Below are positions 48,628 to 57,435 of a stretch of DNA of 64,000 nucleotides, piece by piece. The stretch spans positions 1,302,001-1,366,000 of the forward strand of contig NZ_CP123229.1 in assembly GCF_029855125.1 (NCBI RefSeq). The letters run 5' to 3'. The notes under the pieces were generated by a model. The model was not told the DNA's origin and did no database searches. It saw only the letters and a program-made list of their open reading frames with translations. Both the position numbers and the translations under genes were made by a program. Numbering within the stretch: the first letter of the stretch is position 1; each line of letters opens with the position of its first letter. The stretch is from Methylocapsa sp. D3K7. Lineage in GTDB: Bacteria > Pseudomonadota > Alphaproteobacteria > Rhizobiales > Beijerinckiaceae.

Positions 48628-49986
48628 ATGAAGGAAATCAGAGAACCCCCGAGGCTCACGCCGGTGATCGCGGAAACGGATGTTCTTGTTGTTGGCAGCG
48701 GGCCCGGGGGATTGGCGGCGGCGGTCAGTTCGGCACGGGCGGGGGTGGCGACCATGCTGGTGGAACGCTATGGCTGCCTTGGCGGAAACCTTACTCATGT
48801 CGGCGTGGAAGGCATTGCCTGGTACCGGCAGGAGAAGACGGTCGATGTCGAGGGGATTGGCATTGAATTCGAGGAGCGGGCCAAAAATTTTGGTGGTGCG
48901 ACGCCCGAACCGCAATCGCTCAGCCATGCCATCAATGCGGAGATGTTCAAGGTCGTGGCCGACACTTGGGTGCAGGAGGCTGGCGTCGAAACTCTCCTTC
49001 ACGCGCTTGCCGTTGGCGTCATTCGCGACGGCGATCGTCTGAAGGGGATCCTCATCGAGAGCAAATCCGGGCGTCAAGCTATTCTGGCCAAGTGCATCAT
49101 CGATGCCACGGGCGATGCCGATATTGCCGCGCTTAGCGGCGCCCCTTACCGCAAGACTCCGAAGGAGGACATGCTGTCGGTCACTGTGATGTTCTCCTGC
49201 TCCGGTGTCGATCGGGCCCGCTTCCTTGACTACGTCAAAGCGAATCCAAAAAAATACAAGGACTGGGGAAAAAATTGGGAAATGAAAACCGACGGCAAAG
49301 AGGACGAGCTGTTCAGTCCCTACCTTGAAGAACCCTTCGATCAGGCACGGGAAAAAGGCATCCTTCCTGCTGGCTTGAAAAGCATAGGCGGCACCTGGAG
49401 TGCCATTAGCGAGCATGGCGAGGCCACCTATCTCAATATGGTGCATATGCTCGAATACGACGGCACCGATATCCGCGATCTTACGCGTGGAGAAATGGAG
49501 GGACGGCGGCAAGCCATGCTCGCAATCAAGGCACTGCAGTGCTTCGCGCCGGGGTTCGAAACGGCGGCTTTAAGAAATTTCGGCATGACGATTGGCATTC
49601 GCGATACGCGGAAAATCATCGGCCGCACCAATCTGACGGAACAGAATGTACGGGGACAGGCACGTTTCGACGATGCGATCGGGATCTTTCCGGAATTTAT
49701 CGACGGTTATGGAGTTCTCGTGCTGCCGACGACCGGACGGTATTTCCATGTCCCTTACGGAGCGCTGGTGCCGCAAGGTGTGGGCAATCTACTGATCGCC
49801 GGGCGTTCGGTGGCCGGGGACAAGATCTCGCATGCCGCCGTCCGAAACATGATGTGCTGCACCGTCACCGGCCAGGGCGCCGGAATCGCCGCCGCCGTCT
49901 CGGTGAAGAACAAGGTCTCGACCGCCGAAGTTGGGATCACGGCGATCCAGGCCGAATTGAAGAAGCAGGGCGTTCGTTTCATTTAA
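48628..49986 (+). CDS. FAD-dependent oxidoreductase
   Basis: A 452-aa flavoprotein of the FAD_oxidored type. The dinucleotide motif VLVVGSGPGGLAAAVSSARAG is near residues 19-39, followed by the LVERYGCLGGNLTHVGV loop; a C-terminal GRSVAGDKISHAAVRNM segment with MCCTVTGQGAGIAAA completes the FAD site. The substrate is unknown. It stands alone, divergent from the acyltransferase-like gene and convergent with ccoA. Confidence 0.87.
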   Translation: MKEIREPPRLTPVIAETDVLVVGSGPGGLAAAVSSARAGVATMLVERYGCLGGNLTHVGVEGIAWYRQEKTVDVEGIGIEFEERAKNFGGATPEPQSLSHAINAEMFKVVADTWVQEAGVETLLHALAVGVIRDGDRLKGILIESKSGRQAILAKCIIDATGDADIAALSGAPYRKTPKEDMLSVTVMFSCSGVDRARFLDYVKANPKKYKDWGKNWEMKTDGKEDELFSPYLEEPFDQAREKGILPAGLKSIGGTWSAISEHGEATYLNMVHMLEYDGTDIRDLTRGEMEGRRQAMLAIKALQCFAPGFETAALRNFGMTIGIRDTRKIIGRTNLTEQNVRGQARFDDAIGIFPEFIDGYGVLVLPTTGRYFHVPYGALVPQGVGNLLIAGRSVAGDKISHAAVRNMMCCTVTGQGAGIAAAVSVKNKVSTAEVGITAIQAELKKQGVRFI

Positions 49987-50073
49987 GAAATCCGTGCTGG
50001 TCATAGGACAGCCTCATTTGCGGTTCGCTGACACCAGCAACGGCCAATCGATGTCTCCGTGCAAGGTCATGGA

Positions 50074-51201
50074 TCAAATAAGCCCCCCTGCCACAATGGC
50101 TCCGGAGATTGCGCCCGAAAACAGGCTGAAATCGTGCAAGGCGAGAAGCAAGCGGGGAGGCACGCCCTGCTTATGAATCCAGAGCGTTGCTCCAAGCGTC
50201 GCGAGCGACCACCCGCAACCGCTTACTATCAGCGCTATGTCGAATCCGGATTCCGTGCTTTGGACGTGTGCGGTAATAAAACCCAGCATCAGCAATGCGA
50301 GCCCCGCAAATACGCTTGGGATCTCGGGCACGCGCCAACCCGTGGCGCCGATAACGGCTGCTGGGGCATACATCGCCAAGACATGCCACGAGATCGCACT
50401 AGACGCCGCGCCAAGGCCGAGCCCGCATCCCTCCATCATTAGCGGCGCGCCTGCCATCAGCAAAGTCATGCCGAACCAGGCCAGCGCCACCGCCCCGCTG
50501 ACAGCGATAAAGCCGCGCAAATCTGTGCTCCAGCTTTGCGCTTGATCGGCCACTTCAATTCCATTCGGCAACGCCACGGCGAGGGTCAGGACGCACAACT
50601 GCGCCAGTCCGGCGGCGATCAATACAATGGCAGGAGTCAGCGGCCCCCCCAGATCCTGGGCTAAACGGATAATCGCGGGTGCCGCGGCGGCGGCGAGACT
50701 TGCCGCGCCAAGAACAATGGCAATGGCCCTCCCACCCGAAGGTGTATTGCTCGCAGCCGCATGCCGGTAAAATAGACCAAATCCCTGGGCCGTGCCGAGC
50801 CAAAACGCACCGAGGCAAAGCCCCGCGAACTGGCCCGCGGCGATCCCCCACGCGCCGATCACGGCGCCCGCAACACCAAGGCTCGCGCCAAGCGCGAAGG
50901 CCGAGCGGCGGCCGAAGCGGCCGGGTAATACGGAGGCAGGAAAAGTTGCCAATGCCGCACCGGTCAGCATCAGGACGAAAGGCACGGTTGATGCCGCGGG
51001 TGAGGGGGCAAGTATCCTTCCGGCCAGCGGCAGTACGGTGAACGCAAGCACCTGCGCAACGATGGAGAAGCTGAAAGCTGCCGCGATGAGTGGGAGCGCA
51101 GGCGGCCCGCCACTTGGGAGACATTCATCCGGTGGATCAATATCGCACGCGCAGCCCAACAGTCCCGCGCGAGCGCGCCTCTCGTGGAACGCCCCGCTCA
51201 C
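50074..51201 (-). CDS. ccoA: MFS copper importer for cbb3 oxidase assembly (CcoA-like)
   Basis: Major facilitator protein of 375 aa with about 10-12 hydrophobic segments. It carries both copper-binding motifs described for CcoA of Rhodobacter capsulatus: MTLLM (M245xxxM249) and HVLAM (H273xxxM277), and the 28-residue distance between them equals that in the known protein. Its GTG start overlaps the ccoS stop by 4 bases, so it is translated with the cco operon. I infer import of copper to feed CcoI and subunit I assembly. An N-terminal CAC motif (about residues 17-19) may also bind metal. In other genomes ccoA is often unlinked. Confidence 0.75.
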   Translation of the reverse strand: MSGAFHERRARAGLLGCACDIDPPDECLPSGGPPALPLIAAAFSFSIVAQVLAFTVLPLAGRILAPSPAASTVPFVLMLTGAALATFPASVLPGRFGRRSAFALGASLGVAGAVIGAWGIAAGQFAGLCLGAFWLGTAQGFGLFYRHAAASNTPSGGRAIAIVLGAASLAAAAAPAIIRLAQDLGGPLTPAIVLIAAGLAQLCVLTLAVALPNGIEVADQAQSWSTDLRGFIAVSGAVALAWFGMTLLMAGAPLMMEGCGLGLGAASSAISWHVLAMYAPAAVIGATGWRVPEIPSVFAGLALLMLGFITAHVQSTESGFDIALIVSGCGWSLATLGATLWIHKQGVPPRLLLALHDFSLFSGAISGAIVAGGLI

Positions 51202-51347
51202 TGCGCGAGATCGTCATCAGAAAGGACACGTAAGGCGCTACCGTCAAGATCCTCGTATTGGCCATTGCGGAGCGACCATAGAAAGGCAACAAGTCCGAGC
51301 AAGCCAAGGGACAAGGCCAACGGCACAAGGACCAGCAGGATCGTCAT
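51198..51347 (-). CDS. ccoS: cbb3 oxidase assembly protein CcoS
   Basis: A 49-aa single-helix membrane protein, too short for routine ORF lists. It reads MTILLVLVPLALSLGLLGLV, then AFLWSLRNGQYEDLDG, the pattern diagnostic of CcoS/FixS, which is needed for cofactor insertion into cbb3 oxidase. The ATG overlaps the ccoI stop (ATGA) and the TGA overlaps the GTG of the MFS gene, so all three are coupled. Confidence 0.93.
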   Translation of the reverse strand: MTILLVLVPLALSLGLLGLVAFLWSLRNGQYEDLDGSALRVLSDDDLAQ

Positions 51348-53602
51348 GGCAACGCCTCGTTTAGATGGTGCGAGCTGCTCGTCGAGATGATAAAGGGCTC
51401 AAGATTCACAGGTTTCTGGACATGTCCCGCCTGCCGCGCCCGAAGTGCATTGAGCGTGACGATGACCGACGAACCCGACATGGCGGCGGCGGCGATCAAA
51501 GGCGTTACGAGCCCAAGCATCGCAAGAGGGACAGCGACGGAATTATAAAGCACCGCGAACCAGAGATTCTGCCGCATGAGAGTCTTTGCCCGGCAGGCGA
51601 TCTCGATGGCCGCCATGACAGGAGCGAGCCGGTCCCCGAGGAAAAGCGCGTCGGCTGCGGCTTGGGTTATGCCCGACGCCGTGATTGGCGAAAGGGAGAC
51701 ATAGGCGCTCGCGAGAGCCGGCGCATCATTCATCCCGTCGCCGACCATCAGCACTTTACGGCCTTGCGCCTTCAGTTCCGCAAGGCAGGCAACCTTGTCG
51801 GCTGGCTTTAATTGCGCCCGCCACCCGGCAATTCCAAGCGCGTCCGCACAGGCTTTGACTGCGGGCACTCTGTCGCCAGAAAGAATCATGGTCGCGAGGC
51901 CGCGTGACCGAAGCCCCTCAACGACAGGCAATGCGTCCGGGCGAAGCTTCTGGTGAACCACGAAGACCGCGGAAGCGATGCCATGCCGAAACGCGATGAC
52001 GGATGCCTCCTCATGCCAGTCGTGCGCGCAATTCGCCTCGTGTTCGAGATTACAAAAGACCGGATTACCGAGCCGCGCCTCAACTCCGTCAATCATCGCG
52101 CGAACACCCTCACCTGGCGCTTCGTGGCACTCTTCGAAAGGTGTACGGTCGATGGCAAGTGCAGCGAGTGCACGCGCGAGCGGATGATGGCTCGACAAGG
52201 CCAGACGGGCCGCGAGTTCGACTGTTTGCGGTGCCGCATGACCGACATTGTCGATCTGGGACTCAGGGAGCGTGAGTGTTCCCGTCTTGTCAAAGACGAC
52301 GGTGTCTATGTCGGCCAAGCGTTCAATGGCGTCGCCCGCGTTGATCAAAACGCTTGAGCGGAACAAAGCGCCTGTGGCGACAACTTGGACCGCTGGCACG
52401 GCAAGCGCCAGTGCGCAAGGACAAGTGATGATGAGGACGGTGATCGCTATGACGATCGCATCATGCGCGGACGCACCGGCCAGCAGCCAACCGATAGCCG
52501 CCAAGATGGCCGTTGCATGGACGACGGGTGCGTAAAGCCGCGCCGCCCGGTCAGCTAAATGCAAATAGCGCGTCTTTTGCATGGACGCGCTTTCCATCAG
52601 GCGAGAGATCTCGTCTAGCAGCGTGCCGCCTGCGACAGCAAGCGCCCGGATCTGCAGGGCGCCCCCACAATTCAAAGTCCCGGCATAGACGTCGCTCCCA
52701 GCCGAAACCGCCTTGCAAGCTGTCTCGCCAGTAACGAGACTTTGATCGATCTCGGAACACCCGGAAACGATGATTCCATCAACCGGAATTCGCTCGCCCG
52801 CACCGACCAGCACGACGTCCCCCGGCCTAAGCGCCACGACGGGAACGGCCGTCAATTCTCCCTTCGAGCCAAGACGTGACGCCATTGGCGCGCGAAGAGC
52901 GGACAGATTGGCGGCAAACGCCCGAGTCTTACGCCGCATCGCGTGGTCGAGGTAGCGCCCGGCAAGCAGAAAGGCGATCAGCATAATCGCGCTGTCGAAA
53001 TAGGCATGCTCGGCGTGATGCGCGGTCTCGACCACGGACATGGACAGAGCAAGGAGAATGCCAAGCGAAATCGGAACATCCATGTTAAGCGAACCGGCCC
53101 GGACGGCACGAATGGCACTGCGAAAAAAGGGTTGTCCGGCAAAAGCGGCAGCCGGAATTACGATGAGGGCAGACAGCCAGTGGAAAAAATCCCGCGTCTC
53201 TAGTGTCATGTCGCTGACATTGCCGGCCCAAACGGCGACGGAAAGGAGCATGATATTCATGGCGGCAAAAGCAGCGACCGCAAGGCAGCGCAAGAGCCAG
53301 CGCATTTGCGCGGCTTCGGCCTCCTCTGCGGTATGCAAAGAAAATGGATGCGCGGGATAGCCTAGACTGGCAAGTTCGTCCAAAATGCGGGCTGGATCAA
53401 ATGTGTGGTCCGTCCATTCCACGAAGAGGCGGCGATCGGTAAAGTTCACCCGCGCTCGGCTGATCCCAGGTAGCTTGCACACCGCTGTCTCAATCGCGCG
53501 CAGCGATGCCGCGTCGACGATACCTTCCACGGCAAGCTCCATATGCGAGGCGCCGTCGCCGTCATGCTGAACGAAAGCTGAAAGATCAAGCTCTAACGCC
53601 AT
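51344..53602 (-). CDS. ccoI: cbb3 oxidase copper-exporting P-type ATPase CcoI/FixI
   Basis: P1B-type ATPase of 752 aa that moves copper to the periplasm for the CuB centre of cbb3 oxidase. Membrane metal motif CPC is at 394-396, the phosphorylated Asp in DKTGT at 438-442, TGE at 291-293 and the hinge GDGMNDAPAL near 650. The N-terminal HMA fold (about 20-85) is recognisable, but its CxxC is replaced: GIVDAASLRAIE has Asp30 and Ser33 where Cys is expected. The Cys/His-rich leader often seen before it is also missing. It lies 9 bases after ccoH. Confidence 0.94.
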   Translation of the reverse strand: MALELDLSAFVQHDGDGASHMELAVEGIVDAASLRAIETAVCKLPGISRARVNFTDRRLFVEWTDHTFDPARILDELASLGYPAHPFSLHTAEEAEAAQMRWLLRCLAVAAFAAMNIMLLSVAVWAGNVSDMTLETRDFFHWLSALIVIPAAAFAGQPFFRSAIRAVRAGSLNMDVPISLGILLALSMSVVETAHHAEHAYFDSAIMLIAFLLAGRYLDHAMRRKTRAFAANLSALRAPMASRLGSKGELTAVPVVALRPGDVVLVGAGERIPVDGIIVSGCSEIDQSLVTGETACKAVSAGSDVYAGTLNCGGALQIRALAVAGGTLLDEISRLMESASMQKTRYLHLADRAARLYAPVVHATAILAAIGWLLAGASAHDAIVIAITVLIITCPCALALAVPAVQVVATGALFRSSVLINAGDAIERLADIDTVVFDKTGTLTLPESQIDNVGHAAPQTVELAARLALSSHHPLARALAALAIDRTPFEECHEAPGEGVRAMIDGVEARLGNPVFCNLEHEANCAHDWHEEASVIAFRHGIASAVFVVHQKLRPDALPVVEGLRSRGLATMILSGDRVPAVKACADALGIAGWRAQLKPADKVACLAELKAQGRKVLMVGDGMNDAPALASAYVSLSPITASGITQAAADALFLGDRLAPVMAAIEIACRAKTLMRQNLWFAVLYNSVAVPLAMLGLVTPLIAAAAMSGSSVIVTLNALRARQAGHVQKPVNLEPFIISTSSSHHLNEALP

Positions 53603-53611
53603 GGCACCTCT

Positions 53612-54139
53612 TTAACGCAAAACAAAGCGGTTTTTTGAACGGAAGAGGCGCGCGCCATTATGACTGGCCTCAAGCAGCAAATCCCATTGACCCTGGGTTG
53701 ACGCGACTCGTCCCGAATAGACACCAGGCGCGGTTTCAGCGAGTGCCAGAGGTTTGTCGAGTTTCTTGTCGGCCGGGGCAATGAGAGTGCTCGTGAATTG
53801 AAGCCCTGTGACCGGAGTGCGCGAAGCATCCGTGACGACTACTTCCACCAGCGCCATACCGTCCTTGTCTCGGGAAAAGCCAGCTGACACGTTCCAGTGA
53901 AGGGCTGCCTGCGTCCGCGCTGCCTCAATGTCCCTCTCATAGGCAAGCCCATGCTCGTAAGGACTTACTTCTTGTTCACCCCGGAAGGTTGCAATGGCGT
54001 AATGGATCATCACAGCGTTAGCCCCCGCGACGACACCAAAAAAGCCAAGGAGAAGCGTCAGCACCATCCATCCTCTGATGGCGAAGTCGGCGCCTGGCAT
54101 GAGGTCATCATGGATCATAGGTCTTGTATCCTTTGTCAT
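53612..54139 (-). CDS. ccoH: cbb3 oxidase assembly protein CcoH/FixH
   Basis: A 175-aa protein with one N-terminal membrane helix (about 21-48, IRGWMVLTLLLGFFGVVAG) and a periplasmic beta-rich FixH domain (SPYEHGLAYERDIEAARTQA onward). FixH proteins stay with the oxidase and help assembly, probably in copper delivery. The ATG overlaps the ccoG stop by 4 bases. Confidence 0.92.
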   Translation of the reverse strand: MTKDTRPMIHDDLMPGADFAIRGWMVLTLLLGFFGVVAGANAVMIHYAIATFRGEQEVSPYEHGLAYERDIEAARTQAALHWNVSAGFSRDKDGMALVEVVVTDASRTPVTGLQFTSTLIAPADKKLDKPLALAETAPGVYSGRVASTQGQWDLLLEASHNGARLFRSKNRFVLR

Positions 54140-55587
54140 GGCGCGACGAAATTATCTGTCGCACTGGCCTTTTCTCCGCTTTCTAAGTCAACGATCTCGA
54201 ATCTGAGCGATTGTTTTGACGGCAGATGCGCGGCATGCACGGTAACCAGGACACGCACTTCGCGGATCTGATCCGGCCCGACTTCAACGACCGGCCATCC
54301 ATCGGCGGCAGAGGAGACGCCAATGGCCTCGACATGGGCGGCATCGAAAGACTCCGTCTTGATCATAAACTGGCGCGAATTTGACGCGCGGTTCGCGATA
54401 TGAATTGTCCAAGCGTTGCGGATGGAGCCATCAGCCGTTCTGACAAACATCGGGTTGCGGTCATGCATGACGCTCACCGACATATTTTTGCGTTCCGCCA
54501 AGGCAGAGAGCATGACAAGACCAACTCCTGCAATCAGGACCGCATATAGGATGGTTCGGCTGCGAATTGGCTTATAGACATTCGCTTTTCCGGAAAGACG
54601 GCGCGCCACATTGACATCCGTGTCATAGGCGATGAGGCGCGGTTGCCGGCCAATTTTCTTCATCACAGTATCGCATGCGTCGATGCAAAGCCCGCATTGA
54701 ATGCAGCCGAGACAAGACCCGTCACGAATGTCAACGCCAGTCGGACAGACGGCAATGCATTGACCACAATCGATGCAATCGCCCGGGTGTTCTCCCTTGA
54801 CTCTTAAGGCCGCCGATTTCTTGAACGATGTGCGCGGTTCGCCCCGGTCGTAGCGGTACATCACGTTCAGGGCATTCTCGTCCGTAAGGGCCGCTTGGAT
54901 ACGTGGCCAGGGGCACATAAAAAGGCAGACCTGCTCGCGCATAAAGCCAGCGAGGACATAAGTGGTGAATGTGAGAATCCCAATCCATACATAAGCGACA
55001 ACGGGCGCCTGGAACATTGCCAGATCGTGCACAAGTGTTGGCGCGTCGGTGAAGTAATTGACCCAGGCGCCTCCGGTCCACCAGGCGATCATGAGCCAAA
55101 TGAAATGTTTAAGGGTTTTTTCCTTCACGCGCGCAATCGTCCAGGGACCTGTATCCTTCAACATCCGTTCGCGCCGATCGCCCTCGGTCCAACGTTCCGT
55201 GGCTAAAAAAAGATCAGTCCAGATTGTTTGCGGGCAAAGATATCCGCACCAGACCCGCCCTGCCAAAGCGTTCATGAGAAATAAGCTCAGCGCCGCCAGG
55301 ATAAGAAGGCCGGTGAGGTAATAGACTTCCTGAGGCCAAATCTCGATAAAGAAGAAGTAGAATTTCCTGTGCGTGAGATCGACCAGAACGGCTTGCGCCG
55401 GTTCGCTTGGACCGCGATTCCAACGCACAAATGGCAGAAGATAATAAATGCAGAGAGTGACAACCAAAAGGATCCATTTGATCCGGCGGTACACACCATG
55501 CGCGCTTTGCGGATACACCTTCGCCGCAGCCGCGTAGAGCGGCAGGCCGGGAACCTCCTCATGCATTTGCACTTGAGCCGTGTTCAC
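54136..55587 (-). CDS. ccoG: cbb3 oxidase maturation ferredoxin CcoG/FixG (RdxA)
   Basis: A 483-aa membrane protein with five or so helices and two 4Fe-4S motifs in the middle: CIDCGQCIAVCP and CLGCIQCGLCIDACD. WCGYLCPQTIWTDLF and LFMCPWPRIQAALTDE contain the extra Cys residues conserved in CcoG, which reduces Cu(II) to Cu(I) for oxidase assembly. The C-terminal ~120 residues form the periplasmic Ig-like domain. It heads the GHIS maturation block, 33 bases after ccoP. Confidence 0.95.
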   Translation of the reverse strand: MNTAQVQMHEEVPGLPLYAAAAKVYPQSAHGVYRRIKWILLVVTLCIYYLLPFVRWNRGPSEPAQAVLVDLTHRKFYFFFIEIWPQEVYYLTGLLILAALSLFLMNALAGRVWCGYLCPQTIWTDLFLATERWTEGDRRERMLKDTGPWTIARVKEKTLKHFIWLMIAWWTGGAWVNYFTDAPTLVHDLAMFQAPVVAYVWIGILTFTTYVLAGFMREQVCLFMCPWPRIQAALTDENALNVMYRYDRGEPRTSFKKSAALRVKGEHPGDCIDCGQCIAVCPTGVDIRDGSCLGCIQCGLCIDACDTVMKKIGRQPRLIAYDTDVNVARRLSGKANVYKPIRSRTILYAVLIAGVGLVMLSALAERKNMSVSVMHDRNPMFVRTADGSIRNAWTIHIANRASNSRQFMIKTESFDAAHVEAIGVSSAADGWPVVEVGPDQIREVRVLVTVHAAHLPSKQSLRFEIVDLESGEKASATDNFVAP

Positions 55588-55620
55588 ATCACACCTTCGA
55601 GGAGATGTCCCATCTCCAGT

Positions 55621-56502
55621 TCATTTACCGCCGCCAAGGCTATGGACAAAAACCGCAAGAGCCTTGATCGTCGTTGGATCAAGCCGACTCGCCCATGCCG
55701 GCATGACACCCCCGCCGCCATTCTGAATGCGGTCCATGATGTCGGCTTTGGAGCCTCCATAGAGCCAGACCTGCGTCCGCAAATTAGGGGCGCCAAGCTC
55801 AATGTTTCCTCTGCCATCCTCGCCATGGCAAGGAGCACAATTTTGGATGAAAATACTCTGTCCGGCGGCGAGATCGGCGCCTTCCTCAGGCGTATTGCCT
55901 GATAGACTGCGGACATAATCCGCGACGTCGGACATATCTGGCCCGTTCAGCAGAGAGTCGTGGCCGAAGGACGGCATCAAGGAGGTATGCGTATCACGAT
56001 CGGCGTCCCACCGCACGCCATGCGCGATGGTGGTCTGAATGGCTTCAAGCGTGCCACCCCAAAGCCAGCGGTCTGCGTTGAGATTGGGATACCCCTTTGA
56101 CCCCTGGCCCCCCGCGCCATGACATGGCACACAATTTATCGCGAAGGCGGCGCCACCTTCCGCTCGCGCAAAAGACAATAGCTCCGGTGCGCGTTCAATC
56201 TCGGCAAGGGAAGCGGCCGCAAGTTTCTCGTTCATGGTTGCGCGCATAGCCGTCAGTTCTTTCAGGTCATCGCTGACTGAGGCGCGAGAATTCCAGTGAA
56301 ACACTCCTTTGGTGAAGCCCGTGACTAGCGGCCACGCGGGATAGGCGATCCAGTATCCGATCGCCCAGACAATGCAGGCATAGAACGTTATAAGCCACCA
56401 GCGGGGGAGCGGGGTATTCAGTTCCTTGATCCCATCCCAGTCGTGGCCTGTCGTCGCCGTTCCAGTAAGAGCGTCGATTTCTGGACGTTTCTCCGCGGAC
56501 AC
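55621..56502 (-). CDS. ccoP: cbb3 cytochrome c oxidase subunit III (diheme)
   Basis: Membrane-anchored diheme cytochrome c of 293 aa that feeds electrons into cbb3 oxidase. One membrane helix (about 35-60) precedes two c-type haem sites: CVPCH at 124-128 and CAPCH at 222-226, with axial Met residues in LMPSFG and VMPAWAS. The N-terminal segment with GHDWDGIKELNTPLPRWW is the family signature. The start is GTG at 56502, just after the ccoQ stop. Confidence 0.95.
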   Translation of the reverse strand: MSAEKRPEIDALTGTATTGHDWDGIKELNTPLPRWWLITFYACIVWAIGYWIAYPAWPLVTGFTKGVFHWNSRASVSDDLKELTAMRATMNEKLAAASLAEIERAPELLSFARAEGGAAFAINCVPCHGAGGQGSKGYPNLNADRWLWGGTLEAIQTTIAHGVRWDADRDTHTSLMPSFGHDSLLNGPDMSDVADYVRSLSGNTPEEGADLAAGQSIFIQNCAPCHGEDGRGNIELGAPNLRTQVWLYGGSKADIMDRIQNGGGGVMPAWASRLDPTTIKALAVFVHSLGGGK

Positions 56503-56505
56503 GGC

Positions 56506-56658
56506 TCAATCCTCTCTCAACGGAATTCGAGCCGCTTCTTCGAAAGCGTCATGCTTTGACGGTAGCAGAGCATAGACGAGAGCGATGAAGAAGATCAGCC
56601 CGAAATAGGCGACGCCCCAGTACGCTGCGAACTGGCGCAAGCTTTCATATGTCGACAT
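56506..56658 (-). CDS. ccoQ: cbb3 oxidase subunit CcoQ
   Basis: A 50-aa single-helix subunit IV: MSTYESLRQFAAYWGVAYF, then GLIFFIALVYALLPS, followed by a charged tail. CcoQ stabilises the interaction of CcoP with the catalytic core. AGGTGAGG-like sequence precedes the ATG, and the gene fits tightly between ccoO (9-base gap) and ccoP (3-base gap). Confidence 0.93.
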   Translation of the reverse strand: MSTYESLRQFAAYWGVAYFGLIFFIALVYALLPSKHDAFEEAARIPLRED

Positions 56659-56667
56659 AAGAGGACC

Positions 56668-57423
56668 TCACCTGATGTTGGCCTTGTCGTCATAAAGTTT
56701 GAAATCAATTTGGGTCCCAAGCCGTTGTAAATAAGTGATAAGCGCGTCGGCTTCCGTCAACCGGCCTTTATCGGCGCCGAGATCGCGCACGATCGCCTGC
56801 GGATATCTTGACTTAAACTCAGTAGAGTTGGGGCTTTCGGATGTCCCTTGCGCTCTAAGATCGTCGCGTGCTTTGTCGATCATTTCGCGAGAATATGGCA
56901 CGCCCGTTATAGCGAGTGTTTTGAGATCCTGGGCGATGTGAGCATCGTCGAGTGGCGTTGACTCAAGGAACGCGTAACCTGGCATGATCGAGCCAGGCAC
57001 GACTGCGCGAGGATCCCGAAGATGCTGACGATGCCAGTCATCCGAATATTTTCCCCCGACACGCGCCAGATCGGGGCCGTTTCGCTTCGATCCCCATTGA
57101 AAGGGATGATCATACATGCTCTCGGCGGCCAATGAGTAGTGGCCGTAGCGTTCGACCTCGTCGCGTAAAGGCCGAATCATCTGGGAGTGACACGTATAAC
57201 ATCCTTCTCGGACATAGATGTTGAAGCCGGCAAGTTCGAGAGGCGAATAGGGCCGCACGCCATCAACTTTCTCGATCGTGCTTTTGAGGTAAAACAACGG
57301 GATCACCTCGACGAGGCCACCAATCGATACGACGAGAAGGATGCCGAGCACGAGCAGAATGGAGTTCTTCTCGAGGATTTGGAGCCGAACCCAGATCGAG
57401 CGGCTTTGGCTAGGGTTGGTCAC
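56668..57423 (-). CDS. ccoO: cbb3 cytochrome c oxidase subunit II (monoheme)
   Basis: Monoheme cytochrome c subunit of cbb3 oxidase, 251 aa. One N-terminal helix (about 20-45) is followed by the periplasmic domain with haem motif CYTCH at 75-79 and [11 protein letters not shown] bearing the axial Met. [25 protein letters not shown] sequence is diagnostic, here starting GFNIYVREG. Start is a GTG at 57423, 12 bases after the ccoN stop. Confidence 0.95.
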   Translation of the reverse strand: MTNPSQSRSIWVRLQILEKNSILLVLGILLVVSIGGLVEVIPLFYLKSTIEKVDGVRPYSPLELAGFNIYVREGCYTCHSQMIRPLRDEVERYGHYSLAAESMYDHPFQWGSKRNGPDLARVGGKYSDDWHRQHLRDPRAVVPGSIMPGYAFLESTPLDDAHIAQDLKTLAITGVPYSREMIDKARDDLRAQGTSESPNSTEFKSRYPQAIVRDLGADKGRLTEADALITYLQRLGTQIDFKLYDDKANIR

Positions 57424-57435
57424 GCGCCCGTTCCC

